Below are positions 5,647 to 6,683 of a DNA stretch of 6,683 nucleotides, piece by piece; the stretch's first letter is position 1, and every line of letters begins with the position of its first letter. The DNA lies in the NCBI GenBank assembly GCA_007131465.1, contig SLQN01000343.1, positions 1 through 6,683 of the forward strand, in the 5' to 3' direction. The notes under the pieces were generated by a model. The model was not told where the DNA came from and ran no database searches. It saw only the letters and a program-made list of their open reading frames with translations. The stretch comes from Paracoccaceae bacterium. Lineage in GTDB: Bacteria; Pseudomonadota; Alphaproteobacteria; Rhodobacterales; Rhodobacteraceae. The position numbers were made by a program, and so were the translations under genes.

Positions 5647-6683
5647 GTGAATTATCAGCCAGCCCCGATCCATGCCAAACCGGCAAAACCCGTCAAGCCT
5701 GCCAAACCCGTCAAGCCAGTCGCCCCACCAGCCCCGCCCGCCCCTGCGGCAGAGCCTGCCCGTATCCGCAGGCGCCATCTCGGGCTGGGGCTGGGCTTTC
5801 TGGGGCTGGTGCTGATCCCGACGCTGCTGGTGGCGCTCTATCTCGTTTTCCTTGCGGAGGACAAATTCGCATCGACGACAGCCTTCACGGTGCGGCAGGC
5901 AGAATCCGGGGCAGCGGCGGAACTGATGGGCGGGCTCAGCCAGATCCTCGGGACATCGGCCAGTGGCCATGCCGAATTGCTGTTCGACTATGTCCAGAGC
6001 CAGCAGATTGTCGAAGCCATCGACGGCCAACTGGACCTGCGGGCCCATTTCGCGCGCGCGTGGCCCGATGATCCGGTCTTCTCTATCTGGCCCGATGCCA
6101 TGATCGAGGATCTGCACTGGTTCTGGCAGCGCATGGTGCGCATATCGCTGGACCGGTCCTCGGGGCTGATCATGGCCGAGGTGCGCGCGAATGACCCCGC
6201 CATGGCCCGCCGGATCGCGCAGCTTGTCGTCTCCGAAAGCGAGGCGATGATCAACCGCCTGAACGCGACTGCCCGGCGCGATGCGATGCTGAACGCGGAG
6301 TCCGATCTGCGGCAAGCCCAGGCGCGGCTGCGCAGCGCCCGCGAAGCCGTGGTGGCGTTCCGCGCCCGCACCCGCATCCTGGACCCCGAGGCCGACATTC
6401 AGGGCCGCATGGGCGTGGTCAACACCCTTCAGCAGCAGCTTGCCACGGCGCTGGTGGATTTTGATATTCTGGCACAGACCACCGATATCAACGACCCCCG
6501 TCTGCGCCAGATTTCCCGCCGGATCGAGGTGATCCGCAACCGCATCGAGGAAGAGCGCGAAAGCTTTGCCGCACAGGAAGTCGCAGGCGCGCAGACGGAT
6601 TATCCCCAGCTTCTGACCCAGTATGAAAGCCTGCGCGTGGATCAGGAATTCGCTGAACGAACCTATCTGGCCGCGCTGACGGC
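5647..6683 (+). CDS. KpsE/CtrB-type polysaccharide co-polymerase / capsule export inner-membrane protein (3' end beyond window)
   Basis: Translation from GTG 5647 stays open to the window edge (345 complete codons). A TAA at 5605-5607 closes the frame upstream, and GTG 5647 is the first usable start, with AAGG at 5634-5637. The next ATG would remove the membrane segment. The protein has a cytoplasmic Lys/Pro/Ala-rich tail (residues 1-38), an RIRRR cluster and a transmembrane helix (about 45-69, LGLGLGFLGLVLIPTLLVAL). A periplasmic part begins EDKFASTTAFTVRQ, the usual start of KpsE/Wzz-like proteins. From about residue 195 it is helical and probably coiled-coil, rich in Arg, Glu, Gln and Ala. 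Family members span the periplasm and link the ABC exporter to the outer-membrane channel, helping set chain length. The closing second helix is expected beyond the edge. Divergence from the KpsM-like gene supports a capsule/EPS export role. Confidence 0.85.
   Translation, partial: MNYQPAPIHAKPAKPVKPAKPVKPVAPPAPPAPAAEPARIRRRHLGLGLGFLGLVLIPTLLVALYLVFLAEDKFASTTAFTVRQAESGAAAELMGGLSQILGTSASGHAELLFDYVQSQQIVEAIDGQLDLRAHFARAWPDDPVFSIWPDAMIEDLHWFWQRMVRISLDRSSGLIMAEVRANDPAMARRIAQLVVSESEAMINRLNATARRDAMLNAESDLRQAQARLRSAREAVVAFRARTRILDPEADIQGRMGVVNTLQQQLATALVDFDILAQTTDINDPRLRQISRRIEVIRNRIEEERESFAAQEVAGAQTDYPQLLTQYESLRVDQEFAERTYLAALT
5683..5718 (+). repeat. Two tandem 18-bp repeats encoding AKPVKP
   Basis: GCAAAACCCGTCAAGCCT (5683-5700) is followed directly by GCCAAACCCGTCAAGCCA (5701-5718), which differs at two positions. 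In the KpsE-like frame each unit encodes AKPVKP (residues 13-18 and 19-24), and a partial AKP copy precedes them. Being in frame and a multiple of three, the duplication lengthens the Lys/Pro-rich cytoplasmic tail without disrupting the gene. Confidence 0.85.

Noticed and set aside
5617..6398. Minus-strand open frames of 232 and 136 codons opposite the KpsE-like gene
   Set aside because: They are antisense shadows. The + strand translation shows a transmembrane helix and the co-polymerase start motif, and continues open to the window edge.

Overview
This 6.7-kb window looks like a chromosomal segment from a high-GC alphaproteobacterium. Order Rhodobacterales (Roseobacter/Rhodobacter relatives) is the best guess. 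The reasons are strong G/C third-position bias, a two-domain dimethylglycine/sarcosine dehydrogenase-type flavoprotein, a small 'DWVVL' pilin-like membrane protein of a kind I associate with that order, and an alphaproteobacterial-style capsule export and GalU set. The taxonomic assignment is inference only.

Layout, left to right. The last codons of an unidentified + strand gene end at 62. After a 245-nt gap comes a large + strand gene (308-2803) for an FAD-dependent oxidoreductase fused to a GcvT-like folate-binding module, probably acting on N-methylated glycine derivatives. It converges, with only 16 nt between stop codons, on a small minus-strand gene (2820-3284). That gene encodes a type IVb-pilin-like membrane protein with an unusual C-terminal extension of about 100 residues. 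Next is a gene-poor stretch of about 450 nt (3285-3734) holding a C10 homopolymer, a 12-bp alternating palindrome, three tandem 13-bp repeats and the probable galU terminator.

The right half is a surface-polysaccharide locus. galU (minus, 3735-4634) makes UDP-glucose. A KpsM-family ABC-2 permease (minus, 4754-5554) lies upstream of galU on the same strand. Between them is a 119-nt spacer with a 30-nt imperfect palindrome. A KpsE/polysaccharide co-polymerase-type protein (plus, from GTG 5647, running off the right edge) is divergently transcribed from the permease across a 92-nt intergenic region. Together these suggest precursor supply plus an ABC-dependent capsule or exopolysaccharide export apparatus. 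The ATPase (KpsT-like) and outer-membrane (KpsD-like) partners are not in the window.

I found no IS element, tRNA, rRNA or CRISPR array. I saw no convincing evidence of a wholly new system. The least explained items are the pilin-like protein with its extension and the repeat-bearing spacer beside galU.
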